A DNA stretch of 5,306 nucleotides from Candidatus Zixiibacteriota bacterium (GTDB lineage Bacteria; Zixibacteria; MSB-5A5; GN15; FEB-12). This document shows, piece after piece, positions 1 to 5,306 of the stretch. The notes beneath the pieces are model-generated. The model was not told the origin of the DNA and made no database searches. It was given only the letters and a program-made list of their open reading frames with translations. Position numbers and translations under genes: made by a program. The stretch covers positions 1 through 5,306 of the forward strand of contig QNAF01000197.1 in assembly GCA_003641405.1 (NCBI GenBank), written 5' to 3'. Positions within the stretch are counted from its first letter, which is position 1, and each line of letters starts with the position of its first letter.

Positions 1-2281
1 ATTCAGTGTTCCACAGGTCAGCGTACTGTCGGCCAATCAACCGACCATAATATATCAACCTGACGAAATCGCGCCGGTAGTCGAACACAAGATTACCGAG
101 GTAGTCAGGGAAATTCGGCAGCTTCTTGTTCTTAAAATTCACTCGTACCGCTTCGTCAATAGAAACTATGACAATAAGGCTGTCTACAACCAACGTAGAG
201 TCAACTTCATAGTTGTACACAACGGGGTAATCTTTGATGCGGTTGTAGTTCAGCGCCAGGTTGCCGCCGGCAAACAACTCTTCTGTCAGTTGTACCGCAC
301 CGGACAGCTCCACCCCGGAATGAAACGAACCGTTCACGTTGATTGTGACATCACGCCCTTCCTTCGAACCGGCGTACTCCAGAATCTCATTGCTGAAATC
401 CATATAGAACAGGTTGGCACTGGCTGAGTAACGCTCCGTGCGATATGACGCCCCCAGCTCGAAATCATAGAGCCGCTCAGGAATAGCGGTGGGATCGCCG
501 GAAGCTTCGTAGAGGATATCTCCCGCATAGATTCCGACTGAGTCAATCCTCTCAAGTGAAGGAAACTCACCGGCCTTGTCCGCATCGTAAATGTCGTTGT
601 CAGTGGGCGTCCGTGAAGAGACAGCCGCACTTGCGTACAGGTTCGCACCCTCACTCAATTCGTAGTTGAAACCAAGTCGGGGTGAGAAGAACAGCCAGTC
701 GACCGCGAAATCATAGCCGGGAAACATTCCCATCCTCTCCTGATCAAGCGCATACCGCTCGTATCTTACCTGGGCCGTAGCCTGCGCGCTGAGACGGTCT
801 GTCAACTGCAGGAATTCCTGGCCATAGATCGACGCTACCTGCTTCTGGCCCAAGTGGTGGTAGTAGCGATAGGAATGATCACCTTTGGGGCCGAAATGTT
901 CAAACCAGACAACGTTTCCCCAGTGCTCGCTTTCGAACAGGTAGAACGAGCCGCCGAGCGTGTGAGTCCCGCGCTCGTGCTCATAATCAAGTCGTGGACT
1001 CCAGCCCCACTGGCTCTTGTAAACCCACTTCTGCCGCACTAGGTCACCTTCGAGTGGCAAGATCGAGGCAATACCATACTCCGCATAGTCCTGATCCGGT
1101 TTATACTGCTCGTAGTATCCCTTGCCGCGAATATAGTAGAGTGTGTTGGACAGCGTGGCGCGGTCACTCAGGCGATACGTATTGTGGAGTTGATAGTGCG
1201 GTTGGTTGAAATTGTCAGTGGCGTTGTCATACGTGAGGGATTCGTATCCGTCGATTCCCGGATTCGCTCGCCAGTTCTGCTGAAGTGTTTCACGTCCCAC
1301 GCCGTAGTAAGCCAGATGGGTGACCATGGGACCGCCGTATACGTGAAGCTCGGTCGTCATGCGAGGATCAAGCCGCGCCACCGAGAAATAGTACGACCAT
1401 CCCCGGTACCAGCTTCCCACACGATAGCCACCTGTCTTTTGCTTGGAGAACCGCCCTCCAAACATCCAGCGGCCGTCGATCAAGCCGGATGAGTACTCAA
1501 GGCTCTGTTTGTAGATATCACCCACGGACTTGCCATCGGACGTATACTCCCCGTATCCCGATGTCAGCGCCACCCTGCGTTCTCTATCAAAGCCTGTCGT
1601 CACAACATTAATGGAGGCACCGAATGACGCATCACCATAGAGCGAATTGCCTACCCCGCGTTGAATCTGTATGTCGGTGATATTGGCTGCAAAATCCGGC
1701 AGATCCACAAAGTACGTGGCGTTATCTTCCGGATCGTTCAGGGGCACTCCGTTTATGTAAGTGGCTACCCTCTTGTCTGTGAAACCGCGAACGCTGATAT
1801 AGCTGTACCCAAGGGCACCACCACCATCAGTATAGGCATGAACATTTGGTGTTGACTGAAGCAACAACGGGAACTCACCCACCGTGTAGTCACGTTCTAT
1901 CTCCTCGCGCGAAATGTTATCGAAGGCCATCGGGCTGACTCCCGGTTTGGCACGGTCACCGCGCACCACGATCTCACCGCCCGGATAATAGCGCTCTTCC
2001 AGCGCGACAATTTCAGGCACATCATCCACGCCAAACTGTTGCGGATGATAACCGACCGACGAGAACGTAACGCGGCTGATTTCGTCTTTCAGCACAAGCG
2101 TGTAGCGACCGCTTTCATCAGTAGTGGTGCCGACACCCGGCATGTCCGTTACAACCGACACAGCCGGCAACGGATTTCCTCCCGAGTTAGTGACTCGCCC
2201 TGTCAGTTCCGACCCCAGAACGCTTGCCGTCCCGGCGATCAATATGACAAACGCGATAAAAACAACTGTGAACAATCTCAT
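1..2281 (-). CDS. TonB-dependent outer-membrane receptor, probable thiamine (or thiamine precursor) uptake; 3' end cut by window
   Basis: The frame is open without a stop for 760 codons from the ATG at 2281 to the window edge, so the C-terminus is missing, probably the last few barrel strands. Residues 1-23 form a signal peptide (MRLFTVVFIAFVILIAGTAS..., likely cut after VLG). Residues 25-95 resemble a carboxypeptidase-regulatory-like beta-sandwich (ELTGRV..., TTTDESGRYTL, VTFSSVGYHPQ). EIVVRGDR at 103-110 is a plausible TonB-box-like segment. Residues 113-228 are the plug, with YISVRGFTDKRVATYINGVP and IQIQRGVGNSLYGDASFG followed by INVV. From about 235 onward there are alternating aromatic-rich strands typical of a 22-strand barrel, ending in GRQYADLWNTE. 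GGAGG lies 8 bases before the ATG. Such receptors import scarce substrates across the outer membrane using TonB-ExbBD energy. The substrate is inferred only from the TPP riboswitch in the leader. The receptor class is secure; the thiamine assignment is likely but not proven by the protein sequence. Confidence 0.93.
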   Translation of the reverse strand, partial: MRLFTVVFIAFVILIAGTASVLGSELTGRVTNSGGNPLPAVSVVTDMPGVGTTTDESGRYTLVLKDEISRVTFSSVGYHPQQFGVDDVPEIVALEERYYPGGEIVVRGDRAKPGVSPMAFDNISREEIERDYTVGEFPLLLQSTPNVHAYTDGGGALGYSYISVRGFTDKRVATYINGVPLNDPEDNATYFVDLPDFAANITDIQIQRGVGNSLYGDASFGASINVVTTGFDRERRVALTSGYGEYTSDGKSVGDIYKQSLEYSSGLIDGRWMFGGRFSKQKTGGYRVGSWYRGWSYYFSVARLDPRMTTELHVYGGPMVTHLAYYGVGRETLQQNWRANPGIDGYESLTYDNATDNFNQPHYQLHNTYRLSDRATLSNTLYYIRGKGYYEQYKPDQDYAEYGIASILPLEGDLVRQKWVYKSQWGWSPRLDYEHERGTHTLGGSFYLFESEHWGNVVWFEHFGPKGDHSYRYYHHLGQKQVASIYGQEFLQLTDRLSAQATAQVRYERYALDQERMGMFPGYDFAVDWLFFSPRLGFNYELSEGANLYASAAVSSRTPTDNDIYDADKAGEFPSLERIDSVGIYAGDILYEASGDPTAIPERLYDFELGASYRTERYSASANLFYMDFSNEILEYAGSKEGRDVTINVNGSFHSGVELSGAVQLTEELFAGGNLALNYNRIKDYPVVYNYEVDSTLVVDSLIVIVSIDEAVRVNFKNKKLPNFPDYLGNLVFDYRRDFVRLIYYGRLIGRQYADLWNTE

Positions 2282-2288
2282 GACAGCA

Positions 2289-2294
2289 ACCTCC
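2289..2294 (-). promoter_or_regulatory. Shine-Dalgarno site of the TonB-dependent receptor
   Basis: The transcript reads GGAGGT here, with 7-8 bases before the ATG at 2281. This fixes the receptor start and is the natural target if the riboswitch acts on translation. A short complement, ACCTC, lies upstream in the leader at 2357-2361 and could pair with GAGGT at 2289-2293 (5 bp). Confidence 0.75.
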
Positions 2295-2341
2295 ACTAAA
2301 CGTTAACTGTTCAGCGAGATTCCGCCCTGATTCGATAGGCA

Positions 2342-2356
2342 GGCCCAAAACGGGCC
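2342..2356 (-). other. GC-only hairpin in the receptor leader, possible part of the riboswitch expression platform
   Basis: In the transcript GGCCC, a GTTTT loop and GGGCC form a perfect 5-bp all-GC stem between the riboswitch and the receptor start. It is followed by TGCCTATCG rather than a run of U, so it is not a standard intrinsic terminator. A second small hairpin (GATGT, loop TGAACC, ACATC at 2362-2377) lies directly before it. These may be parts of the switch, but that is inferred. Confidence 0.45.
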
Positions 2357-2377
2357 GAGGTGATGTGGTTCAACATC

Positions 2378-2461
2378 TCCGTTTCCCTACGCCGGCATTA
2401 CCCGGATCAGGTCGAGGGGGTATGTTCTCAGGCAGCATTTATTTCGCCACCCCCAACGGAA
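2378..2461 (-). ncRNA. TPP riboswitch (THI element) in the leader of the TonB-dependent receptor
   Basis: The minus strand carries the conserved THI-box core in order: CTGAGA (2426-2431), ACCTGAT (2406-2412) and GCGTAGGGAAA (2382-2392). The helices can be drawn directly. P1 is TCCGTT (2455-2460) with AACGGA (2378-2383). P2 is GGGGGT (2449-2454) with ACCCCC (2416-2421). P3 is short, GGC (2446-2448) with GCC (2431-2433). P5 is CCGG (2402-2405) with CCGG (2392-2395) closing the GTAATG segment. The family binds thiamine pyrophosphate and normally lowers expression of thiamine synthesis or uptake genes when TPP is plentiful. It lies between a promoter and the receptor start about 97 bases away, so the receptor is the regulated gene. 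Confidence 0.95.
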
Positions 2462-2477
2462 CTCTTTCTCTATAGGA

Positions 2478-2506
2478 ATTCTACGCGACAGCGAACGGTT
2501 ACGCAA
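2478..2506 (-). promoter_or_regulatory. Sigma70-like promoter for the riboswitch-receptor transcript
   Basis: A -35-like TTGCGT (2501-2506) and a -10-like TAGAAT (2478-2483) are separated by exactly 17 bases. A start about 7 bases downstream, near 2471, would put the 5' end roughly 10 bases before riboswitch helix P1, a normal arrangement. It would make the receptor independent of the upstream four-gene operon. This is a motif-only prediction, strengthened by position. Confidence 0.6.
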
Positions 2507-2587
2507 GAGGATTTTTGGAGCAGACCGAGGAGCTTTCCCAAAGCGAAGTCCAGCCCGTTCTTGTGATATGAAATAGCCCGCCCCTGA
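2507..2587. other. Intergenic stretch between the PC4 gene and the receptor promoter; no clear terminator
   Basis: With the leader, this makes a gap of 306 bases between coding regions. The part before the promoter holds no recognisable gene. A weak hairpin (GCTTT, CCC, AAAGC at 2532-2544) and two direct copies of AGCCCG (2552-2557 and 2575-2580) are visible. Neither is followed by a T-run on the transcribed strand, so where the upstream operon ends cannot be settled and read-through into the receptor leader is possible. Confidence 0.4.
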
Positions 2588-2788
2588 CTACTCGTCCTTG
2601 ATCTTCGTGAGAGCGCCGAGAACTTCGTCCAGCTGCTCCCTGCGAAATGTCACGCCCTTCTTGGTCGGCAACCACTCTTCTTCCTTGCTCAGGAAGTATA
2701 TTCTCAGCGTTACCAGGTCGTGCCCTTTGTATTCCGTGCTCTCGATGATAAGTCTTTCGGTCTCTGATCTTTCCAGTTCAAATCGCAT
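2588..2788 (-). CDS. Small PC4/p15-type transcriptional coactivator domain protein
   Basis: The 66-residue product matches the single-strand DNA-binding core of the PC4/p15 family. It has beta-strand segments with LVTLRIYFLSKEEEWLPTKKG (about 25-45), then VTFRREQLDEVLGAL (46-60) as the closing strand and helix. The W-x-PTKKG-x-x-x-R-x-EQ pattern is the diagnostic part. Bacterial members are short, cytoplasmic, usually dimeric proteins that bind single-stranded DNA or RNA; their physiological role is poorly defined. The start is supported by AGGA 8 bases upstream of the ATG. It follows the adenosine-specific kinase family gene by 23 bases and probably ends the operon. Family assignment is fairly secure; the specific function is unknown. 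Confidence 0.85.
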   Translation of the reverse strand: MRFELERSETERLIIESTEYKGHDLVTLRIYFLSKEEEWLPTKKGVTFRREQLDEVLGALTKIKDE

Positions 2789-2811
2789 CAGTATTATCCT
2801 GCTGTATTAAT

Positions 2812-3312
2812 CTAACGTTTGTACCCAATTTTCCGAAGGAACTTCATCCGTTCTTTCTTGTCGTCAGCGGTCTCGATCCCTATTGGGGCCTGCCCATCAA
2901 TAACACCCTTTACGCCCCGTCCAAGGTCGGTTTCTGCAACGATCACCTGAAGCGGGTTGGCGGTAGCACAGTAAATGCCGCAGACCTCATCCACGGCCTT
3001 TACGCGACCCAGCACATTGATAGGGAAACCATCCTTCATAAAAACAAAGAATGAATGCCCGCAACCTACATCGAAAGCCGCCTGCTGAGCCATTTCGGTC
3101 AATTCGGCGTCGTTTCCGTCGGTACGCACCAGTCGCTGTTGCGACGCTTCGCAGAACGCTATGCCGAATTTGAGGCTCGGCGATGACGTTACCAGCGTCT
3201 CATAGAGGTCTTCCACTGTCTTGATGAAATGTGTCTGACCAAAGATGACATTAACACCCTCGGGGATGTCAATCTTTACCAGGTGCTCTTTGTAGAGATT
3301 ACTCGCCGCCAT
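2812..3312 (-). CDS. Adenosine-specific kinase family protein (DUF355/PF04008)
   Basis: The 166-residue protein is close to the family's usual length of about 160 and carries its conserved blocks in order: NVIFGQTHFIKTVEDLYE (21-38), FGIAFCEAS (49-57), GCGHSF (83-88), KDGFPINVL (93-101), CATANPLQVIVAE (115-127), GRGVKGVIDG (131-140) and the C-terminal FLRKIGY. The family is common in archaea and scattered in bacteria. A crystallised archaeal member was reported to bind adenosine and AMP and to carry a modified histidine, but the cellular reaction is not firmly known. I chose the ATG at 3312 over the in-frame ATG at 3345: GAGGAG stands 4 bases before 3312, the longer N-terminus does not resemble the family, and no good ribosome site precedes 3345. 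It overlaps the end of the exported-protein gene by 14 bases, which suggests translational coupling. No signal peptide, so cytoplasmic. Confidence 0.92.
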   Translation of the reverse strand: MAASNLYKEHLVKIDIPEGVNVIFGQTHFIKTVEDLYETLVTSSPSLKFGIAFCEASQQRLVRTDGNDAELTEMAQQAAFDVGCGHSFFVFMKDGFPINVLGRVKAVDEVCGIYCATANPLQVIVAETDLGRGVKGVIDGQAPIGIETADDKKERMKFLRKIGYKR

Positions 3313-4111
3313 TATTCTCCTCGAATATTGAAGCTTCCAACCCATCGTTTATGATCGGATTACGATAGTACTCCGTCCCCGCGAAATCCACACCAAAGAA
3401 AAACGCCGTCTTCCCTTTACCACGAATGCTGAATTGTCGCGGCAGCCAGATATCGTCATCCGCAGGGCCGTAAAGGATTGACATGCTCAACTCCTTGAGC
3501 CTGAACATCATCTTTTTGACAAGCCTGGCCGGGGAGAAATCCACTCGCACAAGATGGAACGCCTCTGCCTCGAAATAGTAATCGCCGTTCAACAGTGTGT
3601 CGGATTCCTCGATGGCTCGCACCTGGAATTGATGACAAACGAAGCCTTCCACTCTCTCTGCCGCCACACCGAGATACGTGATTTCGTACAAGTTCCGTCG
3701 CTCCGGATGGAACGGCCTTAATATTGGGTGCGAGATGTCGAGTATCTTGTGCTTGCGTTTCTTCTCCAGACGCTCTTGTGCCTCTTTGCGCAGATCCTCT
3801 TCGCTCCTGAGTTGTCCGTCTTTGTAGTACTCAAGATAATCCTCGTGAAACCAGACACTATCTTCGCAATACATGATGTACACCTTCTTAACCAGGCGCA
3901 CTTTTTCGCAAAAACCGTTCTTCCTGTCGTCTTCACCCTCAACGTACTCAGCCTCCAGGACAACATCGTGGAGTTGACCGGCCTGATTCCTGTCAACCGC
4001 AAGGATCCGATCAATAAGAGCTTCCGGGTCAATTCCGTTATCGTGCTGAGCGACACAGGTAGTCGTCAGCAGAATAAAGAAGAAGAGCATCATACGACCG
4101 CAAGCTTTCAT
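3299..4111 (-). CDS. Exported protein of unknown function, possible LolA-like fold
   Basis: The 270-residue product starts with a signal peptide (MKACGRMMLFFFILLTTTCVAQ), best cut after CVA at residue 21. A cysteine sits at 19 but TTTC is a poor lipobox, so a lipoprotein is less likely. The mature part has a helical N-terminus (27-48), a strand (50-60), a charged helical segment rich in E, K and R (102-123), and then repeated amphipathic strands (142-250) ending in TEYYRNPIINDGLEASIFEE. A run of strands with phrases such as GDYYFEAEAFHLVRVDF and DDDIWLPRQFSIRG is reminiscent of LolA/RseB-like half-barrels that hold lipid or lipoprotein, but I do not recognise a named family. The start at 4111 is preferred to the ATG at 4120: GAGGAGG (4121-4127) touches the latter but lies 9 bases before the former. 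It begins one base after the stop of the cyclophilin gene. Location is periplasm or outer membrane by inference. Confidence 0.8.
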   Translation of the reverse strand: MKACGRMMLFFFILLTTTCVAQHDNGIDPEALIDRILAVDRNQAGQLHDVVLEAEYVEGEDDRKNGFCEKVRLVKKVYIMYCEDSVWFHEDYLEYYKDGQLRSEEDLRKEAQERLEKKRKHKILDISHPILRPFHPERRNLYEITYLGVAAERVEGFVCHQFQVRAIEESDTLLNGDYYFEAEAFHLVRVDFSPARLVKKMMFRLKELSMSILYGPADDDIWLPRQFSIRGKGKTAFFFGVDFAGTEYYRNPIINDGLEASIFEENNGGE

Positions 4112-4112
4112 G

Positions 4113-5306
4113 CTACTCATCCTCCTCGATAATGATTTTCTCTATCACGTCCCCAATGATAATCTGGTCGATAATCTCCAGGCCGCCGGTAATCTGACCA
4201 AACACCGTGTAGCGTCCTTCGAGACGGGGCTGAGCGGCAAGGGTAATGAAGAACTGCGAGCCGCCGGTACCACGACCGGAAGTCGCGATCCCCACGGTTC
4301 CCCTGATGTAGGGCTCATCGGAATACTCACACCGGATGAAATGCGCCGGCCCACCCCAGCCATCACCGCGCGGGTCGCCACCTTGCACAACAAAACTGGG
4401 CTCTACGCGGTGAAACGTGAGACCGTCATAAAAACCGTTTTCTGCCAGCTCGATGAAGTTCAGCACGGTCAGGGGGGCGATATCGAAATACAACTCGATT
4501 TCCAACTCACCACGACTGGTCAGAACAATCGCATATGGATTGTGAGTATACTTCTCAATCGCTTTTTGGATTCTGCCCTGAGATATCCGTGTCTGAGCCG
4601 GCGACACCATTCCCTGTCGATTTTCTTTGAGCTTCTCTTTGTATACCTGGGCCGCCTCTGAGCGAACGATGTATTCCGGATCAAAAAGACCGGCAATCAG
4701 TAGTTCCATCAAAGCCGTATCTCTGCCCATTTCATCCAGAAACTCACCCGCCACGCCCACAACAGACCGGCGCACATCAACATCACTACCACGAACCATC
4801 AGTGTTTCCATTTGCGGCAAATAGTCAGTCAACTTGCGTTCGGCTATCTGATTCAACGCCAGGACGACCGGTACATAATCCGGATCAACAAGAGCCTTCT
4901 GGATATAGAAGTCTATATTGGCTGAATCCACCCTTGCCAGCTCGCTGAATGCCGATGCCCTCACCAGCGGATCCTCATCGCTGAAAAGTACTGCCAGGCG
5001 AGGAATGACACTTCGCTGGTCGGTCTTGCCATAGGCTTCCGCACAGGCTGCGCGAATCCGTGGAGTCGGAACCTCAAGCAACAATGAGTCAACCAACCCC
5101 ACCATCCGATCTTTCTGTACGGTGGCAAGGTACGTGATCGCCGCTATCACAAGGTTCTCGCTCAGATCCGAACTCAAGTGCATTCTCGCGGCCTGAACGG
5201 CCAGATCGCTCTCAAGCGCTCCAAGTGCGTCGAGCACGACCGCAATAAGTCTCTCATCGGTGGTCCGCTGTAACTTACCGGCAAGAAACGCGGCTGCGTC
5301 ACCGCC
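4113..5306 (-). CDS. HEAT-repeat protein with C-terminal cyclophilin-type peptidyl-prolyl cis-trans isomerase domain; 5' end outside window
   Basis: The frame is open from the right edge to the TAG at 4113, giving 397 visible residues. The GTG at 5237 is only an internal valine codon, since coding sequence of the same helical-repeat character (FLAGKLQRTTDERLIAV) continues upstream. Residues 1 to about 230 are paired amphipathic helices of HEAT type, e.g. IRAACAEAYGKTD, SVIPRLAVLFSDEDPLVRAS and DVRRSVVGVAGEFLDE. A linker leads to a cyclophilin domain at about 255-397 with FHRVEPSFVVQGGD (catalytic Arg at about 300) and GGSQFFITLAAQPRLEGRYTVFG. Compared with human cyclophilin A, the Arg55, Phe60, Gln63, Gln111, Phe113 and Leu122 equivalents are present. 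Met61 is Val, Trp121 is Arg and His126 is Tyr, so it should be active but poorly sensitive to cyclosporin. The domain isomerises X-Pro bonds; the HEAT part probably binds partners. Whether it is exported cannot be judged without the N-terminus. Confidence 0.95.
   Translation of the reverse strand, partial: GGDAAAFLAGKLQRTTDERLIAVVLDALGALESDLAVQAARMHLSSDLSENLVIAAITYLATVQKDRMVGLVDSLLLEVPTPRIRAACAEAYGKTDQRSVIPRLAVLFSDEDPLVRASAFSELARVDSANIDFYIQKALVDPDYVPVVLALNQIAERKLTDYLPQMETLMVRGSDVDVRRSVVGVAGEFLDEMGRDTALMELLIAGLFDPEYIVRSEAAQVYKEKLKENRQGMVSPAQTRISQGRIQKAIEKYTHNPYAIVLTSRGELEIELYFDIAPLTVLNFIELAENGFYDGLTFHRVEPSFVVQGGDPRGDGWGGPAHFIRCEYSDEPYIRGTVGIATSGRGTGGSQFFITLAAQPRLEGRYTVFGQITGGLEIIDQIIIGDVIEKIIIEEDE
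4121..4127 (-). promoter_or_regulatory. Shine-Dalgarno site deciding the exported-protein start
   Basis: The transcript reads GAGGAGG inside the last codons of the cyclophilin gene. Spacing is zero to the ATG at 4120 but 9 bases to the ATG at 4111, so the latter is the likely start. The arrangement stop, one base, start suggests coupled translation of the two genes. Confidence 0.65.

Noticed and set aside
2532..2544. Hairpin GCTTT-CCC-AAAGC as an intrinsic terminator of the PC4 operon
   Set aside because: Only a 5-bp stem, half of it A-T pairs, and no U-run follows on the transcribed strand.
2598..2810. Plus-strand 70-codon reading frame
   Set aside because: Antisense to the PC4 gene, which has a recognisable family motif and a ribosome site.
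3312..3345. Longer N-terminus for the adenosine-specific kinase family protein starting at the ATG at 3345
   Set aside because: The extra 11 residues do not resemble the family N-terminus and lack a good ribosome site, whereas GAGGAG precedes the ATG at 3312.
3728..4132. Plus-strand 134-codon reading frame with a hydrophobic start
   Set aside because: Antisense to the signal-peptide-bearing exported protein, whose start, ribosome site and coupling to neighbours are all coherent; the hydrophobic stretch is a strand-complement effect.
4110..4661. Plus-strand 183-codon reading frame
   Set aside because: It is wholly antisense to the conserved cyclophilin domain, has no protein-family features, and reads like a shadow of the opposite strand.
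5235..5237. GTG as the true start of the HEAT-cyclophilin protein
   Set aside because: The same frame continues open upstream to the window edge with matching helical-repeat sequence, and no Shine-Dalgarno precedes the GTG.

Overview
The window reads almost entirely on the minus strand. It looks like chromosomal DNA from a Gram-negative (diderm) bacterium: it encodes a TonB-dependent outer-membrane receptor, a second exported protein, a cyclophilin-type prolyl isomerase behind HEAT-like repeats, and good purine-rich Shine-Dalgarno sites. Base composition is moderate. The gene content (receptor with an N-terminal carboxypeptidase-regulatory-like domain, HEAT-cyclophilin fusion, adenosine-specific kinase family protein, bacterial PC4) suggests a Bacteroidota/FCB-group or Zixibacteria-like lineage. 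That placement is inference; there is no marker gene to prove it.

Layout in the direction of transcription (right to left): (1) 5306-4113, C-terminal part of a HEAT-repeat/cyclophilin protein whose start lies outside the window. (2) 4111-3299, an exported protein of unknown function with a possible LolA-like fold, starting one base after the previous stop. (3) 3312-2812, an adenosine-specific kinase family (DUF355/PF04008) protein overlapping the previous gene by 14 bases. (4) 2788-2588, a small PC4-type single-strand DNA-binding protein, 23 bases downstream. The tight packing of these four implies one operon. (5) 2587-2282, an intergenic region with a sigma70-like promoter (TTGCGT, 17 bases, TAGAAT) followed about 16 bases later by a well-conserved TPP (THI-box) riboswitch and a leader containing a GC hairpin. 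(6) 2281 to the left edge, a TonB-dependent receptor open for 760 codons with its C-terminus cut off by the window.

The most informative point is the link between (5) and (6). The receptor is a separate transcription unit under thiamine pyrophosphate control, so its likely substrate is thiamine or a thiamine precursor or derivative. The four upstream genes have no visible thiamine link and look like a housekeeping or conserved-hypothetical operon. No tRNA, rRNA, CRISPR array, insertion sequence or phage gene was seen. Plus-strand reading frames in the window are short and lie antisense to well-supported genes.
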